From: Streptomyces griseorubiginosus
Lineage (GTDB): Bacteria; Actinomycetota; Actinomycetes; Streptomycetales; Streptomycetaceae
Assembly (NCBI RefSeq): GCF_017614965.1
Contig: NZ_WVUG01000022.1
Location: 1-52,945, forward strand
Reading direction: 5' to 3'
Length of the DNA stretch: 52,945 bases
Shown here: positions 16,323-25,566 of the stretch, in pieces
Layout of the letters: the number at the start of each line of letters is the position of its first letter
Numbering within the stretch: position 1 is the stretch's first letter
Made by a program: the position numbers and the translations under genes
Notes under the pieces: generated by a model
Told to the model about the DNA's origin: nothing
Databases searched by the model: none
Seen by the model: the letters and a program-made list of their open reading frames with translations, nothing else

Positions 16323-19300
16323 TCAGCCGGCCAGGCAGGACGGGCCGAGCAGCACCTTGAGGTCGCCGAAGAGCGCCGGGTCCGGCTTCACCCGGTGCCG
16401 GTCCAGTCGCAGCACCGTGGTCTTCGTCGGTCCCTGGAGCTTGATGCGGACCTCGCTGTCGCCCTTGTGGTGCGTGAGGATCTCGCCGAGGCGGCTGACC
16501 ATCGGCGGGGTGACCCGGGTGGCCGGGATGGTGAGGATCACCGGCGCGTTGGTGCCCGCGTTGGACAGGTCGGGCACCTGCAGCTCCATCGCGACCAGCC
16601 GCGGCACGTCCTCGCGCTTGTCTAGCCGGCCCTTGACGAACACCACGGCGTCCTCGACGAGTTGGGTCGACACCAGCTGGTAGGTCGCCGGGAAGAACAT
16701 GCACTCGATGGAGCCGGCGAGGTCCTCGACGGTGGCGATCGCCCAGGCGTTGCCCTGCTTGGTCATCTTGCGCTGCAGACCCGAGATGATGCCGCCGATG
16801 GTGACGACCGCGCCGTCCGCGTGCTCACCGCCGGTGAGCTGGGCGATGCCCGCGTCGGCCTTGTCGGACAGCACGTGCTCCAGGCCGAACAGGGGATGGT
16901 CGGAGACGTACAGACCGAGCATCTCCCGCTCCTGGGCGAGCAGATAGGTCTTGTCCCACTCCTCGGTGGTGAACTCGACGTCGAGGCCGAACCCGGGCTC
17001 GCTGGAGTCCTCCTCACCCATCCCGCCGAAGAGGTCGAACTGCCCTTCCGCCTCCTTGCGCTTGACCGCGACCACGTTGTCGATCATCGGCTCGTACTGC
17101 GCGGTGAGTCCCTTGCGGGTGTGGCCTAGCGAGTCGAACGCGCCCGCCTTGATGAGCGATTCCGTGGTCCGCTTGTTGCAGGCGGCGGCGTCGATCTTGT
17201 CCAGGTAGTCGGGGAAGGAGGCGAACTTCCCCTTCGCCTTGCGCGCCCTGATGATCGAGTCGACCACGCCGGTGCCGACGTTGCGCACGGCCTCCAGGCC
17301 GAAGAGGATCACGTCGTCGCCCTGGGCGGCGAAGTTGTGCACCGACTCGTTGACGTTCGGCGGGAGCACCTTGATGCCCATACGACGGCACTCGTTGAGG
17401 TAGACCGCCGACTTGTCCTTGTCGTCCTTGACGGAGGTCAGCAGCGCCGCCATGTACTCGGCCGGGTAGTTCGCCTTGAGGTAGGCGGTCCAGTAGGAGA
17501 CCAGTCCGTACGCGGCCGAGTGGGCCTTGTTGAAGGCGTAGCCGGCGAAGGGGACCAGCACGTCCCACAGGGCCTGGATGGCCTCGTCGCTGTAGCCGTT
17601 CTTCTGGGCGCCGGCCTGGAAGATGGTGAAGTTCTTGGCGAGCTCGTCGGGCTTCTTCTTGCCCATCACGCGGCGGAGGATGTCGGCCTCGCCGAGCGAG
17701 TAGCCGGCGATGATCTGCGCGGCCTTCTGCACCTGCTCCTGATAGACGATCAGGCCGTAGGTGACGTCCAGGACCTCCCTGAGGGGCTCCTCCAGCTCGG
17801 GGTGGATCGGGGTGATCTCCTGGAGCTTGTTCTTGCGCAGCGCGTAGTTGGTGTGCGAGTCCATGCCCATCGGGCCCGGACGGTAGAGCGCGGAGACGGC
17901 GGAGATGTCCTCGAAGTTGTCCGGCTTCATCAGGCGCAGCAGCGAGCGCATGGGGCCGCCGTCGAACTGGAAGACGCCGAGGGTCTCGCCGCGCTGGAGG
18001 AGTTCGAAGGTCTTGGGGTCGTCCAGCGGGAGGCTCAGCAGCTCCAGGTCGATGCCCTTGTTGGACTTCACCATCTTGACGGCGTCGTCCATGATCGTCA
18101 GGTTGCGCAGGCCGAGGAAGTCCATCTTCAGCAGGCCGAGCGACTCGCAGCTCGGGTAGTCCCACTGCGTGATGGTCACGCCGTCGGTGTGCCGCACCCA
18201 GACCGGCACGTGCTCGGTGATGGTCTCGCTGGACATGATCACTCCGGCGGCGTGCACGCCCATCTGCCGGACCAGGCCCTCGACGCCCTTTGCGGTGTCG
18301 ATGACCTTCTTCACGTCCGGTTCGTTCTCGTACATGGCGCGCACCTCGCCCGCCTCCGAGTAGCGGGGGTGCGAGGGGTCGGTGATGCCGTTGAGGTCGA
18401 TGCCCTTGCCGAGGACGTCGGCGGGCATGGCCTTGGTGATGCGGTCGCCCATCGCGTACGGGTAGCCCAGCACGCGCGCGGAGTCCTTGATCGCGTTCTT
18501 CGCCTTGATCTTGCCGTAGGTGCCGATCATGGCGACCTTGTCGGCGCCGTACTTCTCGGTCACGTACCTGATCACCTCGACGCGCCTGCGCTCGTCGAAG
18601 TCGATGTCGACGTCGGGCATGGAGATGCGCTCGGGGTTGAGGAACCGCTCGAAGATCAGGCCGTGCGGGATCGGGTCGAGGTCGGTGATGCCCATGGCGT
18701 ACGCGACGATCGAGCCGGCCGCGGAGCCTCGGCCGGGGCCGACCGCGATGCCGTTGTTCTTGGCCCACATGATGAAGTCGGCGACGACGAGGAAGTAGCC
18801 GGGGAAGCCCATCGAGATGATGACGTCCATCTCGTACTCGGCCTGCTTCTGGCGGTCCTCGGGGATGCCGCCGGGGAAGCGGCGCTCCATGCCGCGGCGG
18901 ACCTCCTCCTTGAACCAGGTGACCTCGGTGTAGCCCTCGGGGATGTCGAACTTCGGCATGAGGTTCTTGGCCTCGAACATGCCGTCGGTGTCGACCATCT
19001 CGGCGACCAGGAGGGTGTTGCGGCAGCCCTCCTGCCAGGCGTCCGAGGAGTCGATGGCGTACATCTCGTCCGTGGACTTCAGGTAGTAGCCGGTGCCGTC
19101 GAACTTGAAGCGGTCGGGGTCGGAGAGGTTCTTGCCGGTCTGGATGCACAGCAGGGCGTCGTGGGCGGTCGCCTCGTGCGCGTAGGTGTAGTGCGAGTCG
19201 TTGGTGACCAGCGGGGGGATGCCGAGCTTCCGGCCGATCTCCAGCAGACCGTCGCGGACCCGGTGCTCGATGTCGATGCCGTGGTCCATCAGCTCCAGGA

Positions 19301-19862
19301 AGTAGCGGTCCTTGCCGAAGATGTCCTGGTAGTCGGCGGCCGCCTTGAGGGCCTCCTCCTCCTGCCCGAGGCGCAGCCGGGTCTGCACCTCGCCGGAGGG
19401 GCAGCCGGTGGAGGCGACGATCCCCTCGGACCACTGGGAGATGGTCTCCTTGTCCATCCGGGGCCACTTCTGCAGCCAGCCCTCGGCGTAGGCGTCCGAG
19501 GAGAGCCGGAAGAGGTTGTGCAGACCCGTCGAGTTCACGGCCCACATGGTCTTGTGGGTGTAACCGCCGGAACCCGAGACGTCGTCCCGCTTCTGGTGCG
19601 GCTGGCCCCACTGGATCTTGCGCTTGTTGCGCCGGGACTCCGGGGCGACATAGGCCTCGATGCCGATGATCGGGGTGATCCCGGCCTTCTTCGCGGAGTG
19701 GAAGAAGTCGTACGCCCCGTGGAGGTTGCCGTGGTCGGACATGGCGATGTGCGTCATGCCCATCTCGTTGCAGGCGTTGAACATGTCCTTGAGCCGCGCG
19801 GCACCGTCCAGCAGCGAGTACTGGGTGTGGACGTGCAGGTGCGTGAACGGCGGCTTTGACAC
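16323..19862 (-). CDS. dnaE: DNA polymerase III alpha subunit DnaE
   Basis: The 1179-residue replicative polymerase, normal length for DnaE1. The PHP domain opens with HLHVHTQYSLLDG (residues 8-20), whose histidines suggest an intact metal-binding, possibly proofreading, site. Palm catalytic aspartates are D417 and D419 in MPDVDIDFDERRR and the third near D581 in LLKMDFLGLRN. The C-terminal third holds the helix-hairpin-helix and OB-fold (VTIGGIISGLQRKMTKQGN). GTG start at 19862 has GGAGG 8 bp upstream. It is transcribed alone, divergent from the DUF2252 gene. Confidence 0.98.
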   Translation of the reverse strand: MSKPPFTHLHVHTQYSLLDGAARLKDMFNACNEMGMTHIAMSDHGNLHGAYDFFHSAKKAGITPIIGIEAYVAPESRRNKRKIQWGQPHQKRDDVSGSGGYTHKTMWAVNSTGLHNLFRLSSDAYAEGWLQKWPRMDKETISQWSEGIVASTGCPSGEVQTRLRLGQEEEALKAAADYQDIFGKDRYFLELMDHGIDIEHRVRDGLLEIGRKLGIPPLVTNDSHYTYAHEATAHDALLCIQTGKNLSDPDRFKFDGTGYYLKSTDEMYAIDSSDAWQEGCRNTLLVAEMVDTDGMFEAKNLMPKFDIPEGYTEVTWFKEEVRRGMERRFPGGIPEDRQKQAEYEMDVIISMGFPGYFLVVADFIMWAKNNGIAVGPGRGSAAGSIVAYAMGITDLDPIPHGLIFERFLNPERISMPDVDIDFDERRRVEVIRYVTEKYGADKVAMIGTYGKIKAKNAIKDSARVLGYPYAMGDRITKAMPADVLGKGIDLNGITDPSHPRYSEAGEVRAMYENEPDVKKVIDTAKGVEGLVRQMGVHAAGVIMSSETITEHVPVWVRHTDGVTITQWDYPSCESLGLLKMDFLGLRNLTIMDDAVKMVKSNKGIDLELLSLPLDDPKTFELLQRGETLGVFQFDGGPMRSLLRLMKPDNFEDISAVSALYRPGPMGMDSHTNYALRKNKLQEITPIHPELEEPLREVLDVTYGLIVYQEQVQKAAQIIAGYSLGEADILRRVMGKKKPDELAKNFTIFQAGAQKNGYSDEAIQALWDVLVPFAGYAFNKAHSAAYGLVSYWTAYLKANYPAEYMAALLTSVKDDKDKSAVYLNECRRMGIKVLPPNVNESVHNFAAQGDDVILFGLEAVRNVGTGVVDSIIRARKAKGKFASFPDYLDKIDAAACNKRTTESLIKAGAFDSLGHTRKGLTAQYEPMIDNVVAVKRKEAEGQFDLFGGMGEEDSSEPGFGLDVEFTTEEWDKTYLLAQEREMLGLYVSDHPLFGLEHVLSDKADAGIAQLTGGEHADGAVVTIGGIISGLQRKMTKQGNAWAIATVEDLAGSIECMFFPATYQLVSTQLVEDAVVFVKGRLDKREDVPRLVAMELQVPDLSNAGTNAPVILTIPATRVTPPMVSRLGEILTHHKGDSEVRIKLQGPTKTTVLRLDRHRVKPDPALFGDLKVLLGPSCLAG

Positions 19863-19957
19863 GGTGGAGCCTCCAGAGGAAACGGTGGACGACGGGCCGG
19901 CGACAGTCCTGGGGTCAGCGTCGAAGTCTATGCCTCGGCACTGACAATCCGAGGGCT

Positions 19958-19982
19958 CCCCCGCGTACCTTCACAGCGGGGG
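19958..19982. other. Hairpin between dnaE and the DUF2252 gene
   Basis: CCCCCGC (19958-19964) pairs with GCGGGGG (19976-19982) in the divergent intergenic gap, about 85 bp upstream of the DUF2252 start. It may be a leader hairpin or operator. Confidence 0.3.
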
Positions 19983-20065
19983 TCGCGGGCACTTCCGTGA
20001 CCCGCCGCCCGTTGAAGCGGCAGACACGCTGTCGCACCCGTCCATGCACCAGGAGGCATCCCGCG

Positions 20066-21391
20066 ATGTCGGTTCCCCAGCTCAACGACGAGCAGCGCGG
20101 CGAGGAGATCCTCGCCGTCTTCGACACCGCCTTCGGCGAGCTCCTGGCCGCCGATCCGGCCGCGTTCCGGGTGAAGTTCCGCAAGATGGCGGCTTCCGCG
20201 TTCGCGTTCTACCGGGGCACGGCGTGCCTCTTCTACCACGACCTCGACGCCGACAAGCGGGGCGGCCCGTACCTGGACGAGCGCACCTCGCGCGTGTGGA
20301 TCCACGGCGACCTGCACGCGGAGAACTTCGGCACGTACATGGACTCCAACGGCCGTCTGGTGTTCAACGTCAACGACTTCGACGAGGCCTACGTCGGCCC
20401 GTTCAACTGGGACCTGAAGCGCTTCTCCGCCTCCGTGGCACTGATCGGGTACGCGAAGGCGCTCAGCGACGACCAGATCAGCGAGCTGGTGCGGGTGTAC
20501 GCGGGCGCGTACCGCGAGCGGATCCACGCGCTGGCGACCGGCGCCAAGAGCGACGAGGTGCCGCCGTTCACCCTGGACACCGCGGAGGGCCCGCTGCTGG
20601 GCGCCCTGCGCGCGGCCCGTTCGCTGACCCGCTTCGAGCTGCTGGACTCGATGACGGAGATCCGTGACTTCGAGCGCCGCTTCGCCCCGGGCGGCGGCTC
20701 CATCGAGCTGGACGCGGCCACCCGCTACAAGGTCCTGGCGGCCTTCGACGGCTACCTGGAGACGCTGCCGGACTCCTCACTGGCCCGCCCCGACTCCTAC
20801 CGGGTCAAGGACGTGGTGGGCCGGCGCGGCATCGGCATCGGGTCGGCCGGGCTGCCGTCGTACAACATCCTTCTCGAGGGGCACAGCGACGCCCTGGAGA
20901 ACGACGTGGTGATCTACATCAAGCAGGCCCAGACCCCGGCCGTCTCCCGGCACATCACCGACCCGGCGATCCGGGACTACTTCCAGCACGAGGGCCACCG
21001 CACGGTGATCTCCCAGCGCGCCCTGCAGGCGCACGCGGACCCGTGGCTGGGCTGGACCGAGCTGGACGGCGCGGGCCAGCTGGTGGCGGAGGTCTCGCCG
21101 TACGCGGTCGACCTGGACTGGGGCGACATCGACGACCCGGAGGAGATCGCGGCGGTCGTCGCCGACCTCGGCCGGGCGACGGCGACCATGCACGCGGCGG
21201 CGGACGACACCTCCGGCGAGTCCCTGGTGCCGTTCTCCACCGAGCGGGCCATCGACGCGGCGATCGCGGCGGACGAGGACGGCTTCGCGGACCTTCTGGT
21301 CGGCTTCGCGCACGACTACGGCGCACGCGCGCGTACCGACCACCAGATCTTCGTGGACCTGTTCCGCAACGGGCGGATCCCGGGTCTCTAA
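20066..21391 (+). CDS. DUF2252 family protein (kinase-like fold)
   Basis: A 441-residue protein of the DUF2252 family. The stretch VWIHGDLHAENFGTYMDSNG followed by VFNVNDFDEAYVGPFNWDLKR matches the catalytic loop and metal-binding (DFD) regions of aminoglycoside/choline kinase-like folds, so ATP-dependent phosphotransfer is possible but unproven. ATG at 20066 with GGAGG 9 bp upstream; the upstream open frame has no other good start. A strong hairpin follows the stop, so it is monocistronic. Confidence 0.88.
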   Translation: MSVPQLNDEQRGEEILAVFDTAFGELLAADPAAFRVKFRKMAASAFAFYRGTACLFYHDLDADKRGGPYLDERTSRVWIHGDLHAENFGTYMDSNGRLVFNVNDFDEAYVGPFNWDLKRFSASVALIGYAKALSDDQISELVRVYAGAYRERIHALATGAKSDEVPPFTLDTAEGPLLGALRAARSLTRFELLDSMTEIRDFERRFAPGGGSIELDAATRYKVLAAFDGYLETLPDSSLARPDSYRVKDVVGRRGIGIGSAGLPSYNILLEGHSDALENDVVIYIKQAQTPAVSRHITDPAIRDYFQHEGHRTVISQRALQAHADPWLGWTELDGAGQLVAEVSPYAVDLDWGDIDDPEEIAAVVADLGRATATMHAAADDTSGESLVPFSTERAIDAAIAADEDGFADLLVGFAHDYGARARTDHQIFVDLFRNGRIPGL

Positions 21392-21417
21392 CAGTCCGGC
21401 ACAGTCCGTCATCTCAC

Positions 21418-21438
21418 AGGGACCTTTTAAGGGTCCCT
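21418..21438. terminator. Terminator after the DUF2252 gene
   Basis: AGGGACC (21418-21424) and GGTCCCT (21432-21438) form a 7-bp perfect stem with a T-rich loop, 27 bp after the stop codon. Confidence 0.65.
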
Positions 21439-21468
21439 TACCGGAGCACGTGACACACTCTCCACGCT

Positions 21469-22161
21469 ATGGACATCTCCGGGACCCGACTCAGAGCGCT
21501 GCGCGCGGCGCTGTTCACGGCACTCGTCGTGACGCTCAGCACCGCGTCGCACGTGCTGCTGTCACGGGTCCCGCTGCCGCTGAACACGGTGGCCGCGCTC
21601 GCCGCCGCCGTGTTCGCGGTCTCCTACGCACTGGCCGGCCGAGAGCGCGGCTTCTTGCCGATCGCCGGTCTGCTGATCCCGCTGGAGCTGGCCGCCGACA
21701 CCGTCCTGACCACCGGCCAGCACCTCTGCTACGGCCGCGCGGGCGGCCCGGTCGCCGGCCCCCTGGCCTCGGTCGGCTGGGACGTGCTGTGCGGCAGCAA
21801 CACCCAGGTCGGCACCCCGCTGGCGCAGGTCACCGGCGCGGACCCCGACCGCCTCGCGGCGCTGCTCGCGCACGCCGACCCGGCCACCGCCTGGCTGCTG
21901 CTCGGCGCCCATGTCGGCGTCGGACTGCTCGCCGCCGCCTGGCTGCGCCGCGGCGAGCGGGCACTGGCCCAGCTTCTGCGCGCGGTGGCCGCCACGACCT
22001 TCCGGCCGCTGCTGCTGGCGGTCGCCGCCGTCACCGTCCTCCCGGCCCCGACGGTACGGCGCCTCGGGCGCCCCGAGCTCGCCCCGGCCGTCGCGCGCGA
22101 CCGGCTCCTCGTGCACTCCCTGGGCCGACGCGGACCACCGCTGCCGCTCGCCCTCGCCTGA
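21469..22161 (+). CDS. Hypothetical multi-pass membrane protein
   Basis: A 230-residue protein with about five membrane helices (ALFTALVVTLSTASHVLL, TVAALAAAVFAVSYALA, FLPIAGLLIPLELAADTVL, TAWLLLGAHVGVGLLAAAW, FRPLLLAVAAVTVLPAP). An extracytoplasmic-looking loop between helices 3 and 4 carries two cysteines (HLCYG and DVLCGS). It ends with a basic proline-rich tail. No family is recognised. It precedes the DsbA-like gene by 119 bp on the same strand, so a partnership in thiol chemistry is conceivable only. Confidence 0.8.
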   Translation: MDISGTRLRALRAALFTALVVTLSTASHVLLSRVPLPLNTVAALAAAVFAVSYALAGRERGFLPIAGLLIPLELAADTVLTTGQHLCYGRAGGPVAGPLASVGWDVLCGSNTQVGTPLAQVTGADPDRLAALLAHADPATAWLLLGAHVGVGLLAAAWLRRGERALAQLLRAVAATTFRPLLLAVAAVTVLPAPTVRRLGRPELAPAVARDRLLVHSLGRRGPPLPLALA

Positions 22162-22280
22162 ACGACATCCGGTGCCGACGGCGCCCGTCGCCTTTCACGA
22201 GCACTGAGCACTGAGCACGAGCAGTCCCCCACACGTATCCCGCGCACGACATATGCGCGTCCCACATGGAGAACACCAAC

Positions 22281-23096
22281 ATGAGCAAGCGGAACACCCA
22301 GGCGGCCAAGACGGCGGCCCGGGAGCGGCTGCGCCAGGAGCGCGAGCGTCAGGCCAAGCGGGCCAAGGCGAAGCGGCAGATCATCGTCGCCGGCGCGATC
22401 GTCGCCGTCCTCGCGGCGGCCGGCGGCATCGGCTACGCGGTCGTCCAGGCCAACAAGCCCAGCTACTGGGCAGGCCTGAAGGACGCCAAGGTGGTGGCCC
22501 CGGCCCACACGACGGGCCCCAACGGCACCACGGTCGTCATAGGCAAGTCCAGCGCCAAGACCCTCAAGGTCTACGAGGACCCGCGCTGTCCGATCTGCGC
22601 CCAGTTCGAGCAGACCGTCGGCTCGACCGTGACCAAGGACATCGACAGCGGCAAGTTCAAGATCCAGTACATCGGTGGCACGTTCATCGACGACAAGGAC
22701 AACGGACAGGGCTCCAAGAACGCGCTGAGCGCCCTCGGTGCCGCGCTGAACGTCAGCGACGACGCGTTCCTCGCGTACAAGACCGCCCTGTACTCGACGA
22801 AGTGGCACCCGGACGAGACGACCGACAAGTTCAAGGACGACAGCTACCTGATCAAGGTCGCCCAGACCGTGCCCGCGTTGAAGGACAACACCAAGTTCCA
22901 GGACGCGGTGAAGAAGGGCACGTACGACGCCTGGGCGATGGCCATGTCGAAGACCTTCGACGACAACAAGGACGGCGTGACCGGCACCCCGAGCTTCGTG
23001 ATGAACGGCAAGATGCTCACAGCCGACAGCCAGGGCAACCCGCCGATGACGGTGGAGCAGTTCAACCAGGTGGTGGACGCGGCCCTCAAGGCCTGA
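22281..23096 (+). CDS. Membrane-anchored DsbA-like thioredoxin-fold protein
   Basis: About 271 residues. A cytoplasmic, strongly basic N-terminal helix ([20 protein letters not shown]) precedes one membrane helix ([22 protein letters not shown]). The extracellular part is a thioredoxin-fold, DsbA/DsbG-like domain with the CPIC active site ([13 protein letters not shown]) and the cis-proline region [11 protein letters not shown]. It probably acts as a thiol oxidoreductase on exported proteins. I chose the ATG at 22281, with GGAG about 8-12 bp upstream; an ATG at 22266 would add five residues. Confidence 0.92.
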   Translation: MSKRNTQAAKTAARERLRQERERQAKRAKAKRQIIVAGAIVAVLAAAGGIGYAVVQANKPSYWAGLKDAKVVAPAHTTGPNGTTVVIGKSSAKTLKVYEDPRCPICAQFEQTVGSTVTKDIDSGKFKIQYIGGTFIDDKDNGQGSKNALSALGAALNVSDDAFLAYKTALYSTKWHPDETTDKFKDDSYLIKVAQTVPALKDNTKFQDAVKKGTYDAWAMAMSKTFDDNKDGVTGTPSFVMNGKMLTADSQGNPPMTVEQFNQVVDAALKA

Positions 23097-23127
23097 TCCC
23101 GGGGTCGGTGAACGACCTCCGAGGGAA

Positions 23128-23159
23128 GAGCGGGCGAACTTTTGTGAGTTCGCCCGCTC
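23128..23159 (+). terminator. Strong terminator after the DsbA-like gene
   Basis: A perfect 13-bp stem, GAGCGGGCGAACT (23128-23140) and its inverse (23147-23159), closes a TTTGTG loop, 31 bp after the stop and 32 bp before phoD. It should insulate phoD from read-through. Confidence 0.85.
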
Positions 23160-23190
23160 TCGTGCGTACCGGTCAGTAACCTGTTCGCCC

Positions 23191-24861
23191 GTGACCAGTC
23201 GATACAGATCCACCGAGGCGTCCCAGGACCTCAACTCGCGCTCGCCCCGCCGCCGTACGGTCGTCAAGGCCGCGGCGGCGACGGCTGTTCTGGCAGGCCC
23301 GCTCGCCGCCGCCCTGCCCGCCCGGGCCGCCACCGACACCCCGCAGTTCCTGCACGGCGTCGCCTCCGGCGATCCGCTGCCCGACGGCGTCCTGCTGTGG
23401 ACCCGGGTGACGCCCACCGCCGAGGCGGTGCCCGGCTCGGGGCTCGGCCCGGACACCCAGGTGAGCTGGGTGGTGGCCCGGGACAAGGCGTTCACGACGA
23501 TCGTCGCCAAGGGCTCGACCACGGCGACCGCCGCCTCCGACCACACCGTGAAGGCGGACATACGGGGCCTGGAGCCGGCCACCGACTACTGGTTCCGTTT
23601 CTCGGCCGACGGCACGGACTCCCCCGCCGCCCGCACCCGCACCGCGCCCGCCGCCGACGCGGCCGTCACCGGCCTGCGCTTCGGCGTGGTCTCCTGCGCC
23701 AACTGGGAGGGCGGTTACTTCGCCTCGTACCGCCATCTCGCGGCACGCGGCGACCTGGACGCCTGGCTGCATCTCGGCGACTACATCTACGAGTACAAGT
23801 CCGGCGAGTACGCGGCCCGCGGCACGGTCGTACGGCCGCACGCGCCGGCCAACGAGATCCTCACGCTCGCGGACTACCGCACCCGGCACGGCAAGTACAA
23901 GACCGACCCGGACCTGCAGGCGCTGCACGCGAAGGCGCCGGTCGTCGCGATCTGGGACGACCACGAGTTCGCCGACAACGCCTGGTCCGGCGGCGCGGTC
24001 AACCACACCGAGGGCGCCGAGGGCACCTGGACCGACCGCAAGGCGGCCGCCAAGCAGGCCTATTTCGAGTGGATGCCGGTGCGTCCGGCGATCGCGGGCA
24101 CCACCTACCGCCGGCTGCGCTTCGGGAAGCTCGCCGACCTGTCCCTGCTGGACCTGCGCTCCTTCCGCTCCCAGCAGGCCACCTCCGGCTCCGGTTCGGT
24201 GGACGACCCGGACCGCACGATCACCGGCCGCGCCCAACTCGACTGGCTGAAGGCCGGGCTGAAGGCCTCCGACACCACCTGGCGGCTGGTCGGCAACTCG
24301 GTGATGATCGCGCCGTTCGTCGTTGGCTCGCTCTCCGCCGACCTCCTCAAACCGCTCGCCAAGCTGCTGGGACTGCCCCAGGAGGGCCTCGCGGTCAACA
24401 CCGACCAGTGGGACGGCTACACCGACGACCGGCGCGAACTGCTCGCCCATCTGACCTCGAACGCCATCCGCAACACCGTGTTCCTGACCGGTGACATCCA
24501 CATGGCGTGGGCCAACGACGTGCCGGTGGACGCCGGTACGTACCCGCTGTCCGCCTCCGCCGCCACCGAGTTCGTCGTGACGTCGGTGACCTCCGACAAC
24601 CTCGACGACATCGTGAAGGTACCCGAGGGCACGGTCTCCGCGATCGCCTCACCGGTCATCCGCGCCGCCAACCGGCACGTGCACTGGGTCGACACCGACC
24701 GCCACGGCTACGGCGTCCTGGACATCACCGCCGATCGCGCGCAGATGGACTACTACGTCCTGTCCGACCGCACGGACAAGAACGCGACCTCCTCCTGGGA
24801 GCGTTCGTACCGCACCCGCAGCGGCACGCAGAAGGTCGAGCGGACGTACGACCCCGTCTGA
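23191..24861 (+). CDS. phoD: Secreted alkaline phosphatase PhoD
   Basis: A 556-residue PhoD-family phosphodiesterase/phosphatase. The N-terminus carries a Tat signal: [20 protein letters not shown] with a cleavage site near PARAA. The PhoD N-terminal beta-sandwich begins [21 protein letters not shown]. Metal-binding residues are in [30 protein letters not shown] and LTGDIHMAW. It scavenges phosphate outside the cell and is usually PhoP-controlled; I could not identify a clean PHO box. GTG start at 23191, only a short leader after the preceding terminator. Confidence 0.95.
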   Translation: MTSRYRSTEASQDLNSRSPRRRTVVKAAAATAVLAGPLAAALPARAATDTPQFLHGVASGDPLPDGVLLWTRVTPTAEAVPGSGLGPDTQVSWVVARDKAFTTIVAKGSTTATAASDHTVKADIRGLEPATDYWFRFSADGTDSPAARTRTAPAADAAVTGLRFGVVSCANWEGGYFASYRHLAARGDLDAWLHLGDYIYEYKSGEYAARGTVVRPHAPANEILTLADYRTRHGKYKTDPDLQALHAKAPVVAIWDDHEFADNAWSGGAVNHTEGAEGTWTDRKAAAKQAYFEWMPVRPAIAGTTYRRLRFGKLADLSLLDLRSFRSQQATSGSGSVDDPDRTITGRAQLDWLKAGLKASDTTWRLVGNSVMIAPFVVGSLSADLLKPLAKLLGLPQEGLAVNTDQWDGYTDDRRELLAHLTSNAIRNTVFLTGDIHMAWANDVPVDAGTYPLSASAATEFVVTSVTSDNLDDIVKVPEGTVSAIASPVIRAANRHVHWVDTDRHGYGVLDITADRAQMDYYVLSDRTDKNATSSWERSYRTRSGTQKVERTYDPV

Positions 24862-24868
24862 TCACACC

Positions 24869-24894
24869 CTCTGATCGGACTCGTCCGGTCAGAG
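24869..24894. terminator. Bidirectional terminator between phoD and the hydrolase gene
   Basis: CTCTGATCGGAC (24869-24880) and GTCCGGTCAGAG (24883-24894) pair with one mismatch. It lies directly after phoD and overlaps the last codons of the convergent hydrolase gene. Confidence 0.65.
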
Positions 24895-25458
24895 CGTTTC
24901 GAGGAAGCCGAGCGCCACCCTCCAGGTGGCCTCGGCGGCCTCCTCGTCGTAGTCCGGCAGTTCGGGGTCGGTGTAGACGTGGCCGGCGCCGGCGTACCGG
25001 TAGATCTCGACGTCCGCGCCCGCTCTGCGCATCTGCAGATACCAGGCGCTCAGCCAGTCGTCCGTCTCGAACGGGTCCGGCTCGGCCACGTGCAGCTGGA
25101 CCGGCAGATCGTCCACCGACGCGTTCGGCGCGATGTCCGAGGTGCCGTGCAGGAGCAGCAGCCCGCGGGCCTTCTCGTCGCCGAGTGCGAGGGTCTGCGC
25201 GACGGAGGCGCCGAGCGAGAACCCGGCGTACACCAGGCCTCTCTCGGAGTAGGGCGCGGCGGCCAGGACGGCTCTTCTGAGCAGCTCGTCCTTGCCGATC
25301 CGGTCCTTGAAGGCCATGCCCTCCTCCACCGTCTCGAACGTACGCCCCTCGAAGAGGTCCGGGGTCCACACCTCGTGGCCGGCACCGCGCAGCCGGTCCG
25401 CGGCCAGGCGCACCCCGGGCCTGAGGCCGTAGGTCGAGTGAAAGAGCATGATGTTCAT
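24889..25458 (-). CDS. Dienelactone hydrolase family protein
   Basis: About 189 residues with an alpha/beta-hydrolase fold: first strand NIMLFHSTYGLRPGV, nucleophile region VYAGFSLGASVAQ (serine in G-x-S-x-G, here GFSLG), acid region in LHVAEPDPFETDD, and histidine in YRYAGAGHVYTD. The serine nucleophile instead of the cysteine of true dienelactone hydrolases is noted. ATG at 25458 (MNIMLFHS) is chosen; ATG 25467 or 25488 are possible upstream starts. Substrate unknown. Confidence 0.85.
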   Translation of the reverse strand: MNIMLFHSTYGLRPGVRLAADRLRGAGHEVWTPDLFEGRTFETVEEGMAFKDRIGKDELLRRAVLAAAPYSERGLVYAGFSLGASVAQTLALGDEKARGLLLLHGTSDIAPNASVDDLPVQLHVAEPDPFETDDWLSAWYLQMRRAGADVEIYRYAGAGHVYTDPELPDYDEEAAEATWRVALGFLETL

Positions 25459-25566
25459 GGGGCCCATGGTGCCAGCCGGCACTGACAACGCACCGCGACC
25501 GCCGTACCCCCTTCGCGCCGGAAGTCACATGTTCATGACCCCGGAGATCCGGTTAGGTTCGGAGGC

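Noticed and set aside
17014..19859. Long reading frames on both strands overlapping dnaE
   Set aside because: dnaE on the minus strand has full family motifs from end to end; the others are frame shadows.
23148..23193. Possible PHO boxes upstream of phoD (GTTCGCCCG twice)
   Set aside because: The two hits are 35 bp apart, not direct 11-bp repeats, and the first is part of a terminator stem; I see no clean PhoP site.
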